Positions 62,201 through 64,000 of a stretch of 64,000 bases of DNA are shown here, one piece after another. Both the position numbers and the translations under genes were made by a program. The notes beneath the pieces were generated by a model. It had not been told where the DNA came from and did no database searches. It saw only the letters and a program-made list of their open reading frames with translations. The stretch spans positions 11,083,108 to 11,147,107 of the forward strand of contig JANVCC010000073.1 of NCBI GenBank assembly GCA_025345505.1. Direction: 5' to 3'. The stretch's first letter is position 1. The number at the start of each line of letters is the position of its first letter. The DNA comes from Todiramphus chloris collaris. Lineage: Eukaryota > Chordata > Aves > Coraciiformes > Alcedinidae.

Positions 62201-64000
62201 TTCAAACGCACTTTGCAGAATTACCCTATTTCATGGGCTTTAAGAAATTGCCACAGGATTTTGTTTCTTGTATGTCTCTTACATCTAACAGATTTGTTCA
62301 GTTTATTTCAGAAATAGACTGCTGATTTCGTGAGTCACCTGATGCAGTTTTCTGCTGACCACTGTTACAGTCTTTAAGAGCATTGTCTAGGGCACATAGG
62401 CTATACCTAATTACTCAATACACAATTCCTGCCAGCAGCAATTTTCAATGTTAATAATAGAGGGAGAGAAACATGCATGATATTAAAATCATACTAGACC
62501 ACAAAAGCTTTAAGGGGGAATAGAGTAAAATAAAATGTAAATATTTGCTAGTAAGTACAATATTCTTTCTTAAATAAGGATCAATGGGATATGCCAACTC
62601 AGGTGCCATGGTATGAGAATCAATATTAAATTTCAAGGCTGTGAAAACGGCGAACAAAAAAAGACAGGGACAGCCTGAAGTTGCCCAAGTTGACTGCATA
62701 TCTTATAGTAATTTGGAAAAATATACATAGTATTTCACTCCATCTCTAAATGTAGAGAAGCCTCATCTGAGAGAGGTTAAGTTACTTACATGTTGTCCCC
62801 TTTCCCTGGCATGTGTAACCTCAGGAAGGCATTTTTAGGACATGAGAATGCTTTACTATGCCTGCTATTACCTTAGAGGTAATTTATAGACTTTGAAGTT
62901 CAGTAAACTAACTGCTCAAGGTCTCTATACTCTTGCTAAGTGTAGTTTTACCTCCTTGGTTAGCTGTCCCCAAAATTCTTTATTCCATTTCTCAGGTTTT
63001 CTAATTTTATTTTTTTCTGAGGTTTTTGTTCTCATTTTTAATCATCTTTTCCAGTTTCTTATTTACCATTCATGAAATTAAATAACTTACCAGGTGAAGT
63101 AGACTGGTCACTGTTCATTATACTACACATCAAAACAAACATAAAATAAATTAAAAAACCTTCAATAAGGTAGCAAGACTGTAGTTAATTAAAGTAGTAT
63201 TTAGTACATAGAACAGGAAAAAAAAAAAAAAACACTTGAAAATGAAGGAGTCACAAGTTCTATCACCTCTTCCAGGAGCTACTAGGACAAAAAAAGAAGT
63301 ATCTATGGGAGTGTTTCCAAGAGTACTTGCTGTATGCTTAAACCGGGTGACCTATTACTTTATTGAGTACGTTAAGCTGCTGTTGGGCATTGCCTGATCA
63401 AGGTGTAGTTGTCTGGGCTAACAATGCTTTTCTTTTCTATATACTATTATTTTTATAGAACTATACCTACCCTGAATCTATGCAGTCTTCTCTCTGATTA
63501 AATATTGAAGAACATCATGCAAAAGGCAAAATATTATTAGGTCAGCTGGCAGGCAGATTGAGCACCCACCCACAAATAATTTATGTTATTAAAATATATT
63601 ATAATCAATTTTCAGAACTATCAGCAACTTTGAGGCGTCAAGCACAGCTAATAGAAAATAAGACTTCTTTAACAATTTTATCAACTAATTTTCACCTCCA
63701 GAACTATTAGTGAAGTTTGTTTTTTATTAGAAAGGGAAGTATCAACTATGTGGCTATGAATTGGGGAAGACTGCAGACTAGAAAAAAATACACTTGAACA
63801 CACAAGTACAGGTTTTAATATAATTATGAATGATCACTTTCCCCACAAATATTATTGTTATAACAAAAATTTCAGGTGTTCACCTGGCCATACAGGTCTT
63901 ACAAGATTTTTATCACAGCACTCTACTATCGTATAAGTGAAGCACAGGGTCTAGATTCTTTTCCTTTCAGCTTGCACCCTTCCTGAATTTCTCTCATTTT
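56288..64000. other. Unique AT-rich DNA to window end
   Basis: About 7.7 kb without a recognised gene or mobile element. A stretch at about 56545-56760 keeps more CpGs than its surroundings. A threefold AGTTAGC-type word occurs at 60267-60302. Homopolymers: 14 A at 58765-58778, T run at about 62141-62153, 15 A at 63218-63232. The 171-codon minus frame at 58652-59167 passes through the A run (its Phe stretch) and has no recognisable domain, so I treat it as chance. Confidence 0.5.

Noticed and set aside
1..64000. CRISPR arrays, tRNA or rRNA genes, bacterial operons
   Set aside because: No direct-repeat arrays, cloverleaf-like blocks or rRNA signatures seen. The sequence is plainly vertebrate.

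Overview
The window looks like a stretch of bird genomic DNA: AT-rich, apparently gene-poor, and dominated by CR1 LINE retrotransposons with their typical 3' tail repeats (ATTCTATG or ATTCTGTG units). It also holds one endogenous retrovirus of ERV-L type. CR1 occurs in other sauropsids too, but the CR1 subfamilies plus an ERV-L with TGTAGTGGGT/ACCCACTACA termini point to Aves. I recognise no host protein-coding exon, tRNA, rRNA or CRISPR array. All recognisable coding sequence belongs to transposable elements, and all of it is broken.

Layout. Short 3'-end CR1 fragments lie at about 1-498 (+), 4715-5054 (+), 7754-8020 (-), 9247-9766 (+), 30690-31026 (+), 34237-34646 (+), 42938-43293 (+), 46855-47272 (+) and 56010-56287 (+). 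Longer CR1 copies with reverse-transcriptase coding lie at 14742-19930 (-, a nested complex), 23824-25310 (-) and 35500-41186 (+, split by the ERV). A possible solo LTR lies at 22811-23459, and an unexplained GC-rich block at 30120-30689. The rest is unique AT-rich sequence with homopolymers and simple repeats, plus one 100-N assembly gap (46242-46341).

The 14.7-19.9 kb complex is the most informative part. An old CR1 copy (two arms, 14742-15512 and 19086-19930) was interrupted inside its reverse transcriptase by a 3.57 kb CR1 insert (15513-19085), flanked by a 9-bp direct repeat AGTTAATCA. The insert is itself composite. Its 5' part (18441-19085) carries the end of CR1 ORF1 (esterase-like domain) and the first residues of ORF2. 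Its 3' part (15513-18440) carries ORF2 again from its start, with endonuclease, reverse transcriptase and 3' tail. A template-switch chimera inserted in one event is the simplest reading, but this is inference.

The ERV-L at 35578-39247 (-) is inserted in the endonuclease-RT linker of another CR1 copy. It has two LTRs (465 and 463 bp), a primer-binding site resembling tRNA-Lys1,2 with two CpG-decay changes, a small ORF with two hydrophobic segments just after the leader, a gag-like stub, and the end of pol (RNase H tail and integrase with its D, D and E residues visible). Most of gag, protease and the RT body are deleted, and no env is seen. Three in-frame TGA stops and a frameshift break the coding regions.

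No new biological system is demonstrated here. The best leads are the composite CR1, the hydrophobic ERV leader ORF and a few palindromic or motif-like sites in otherwise unique DNA.
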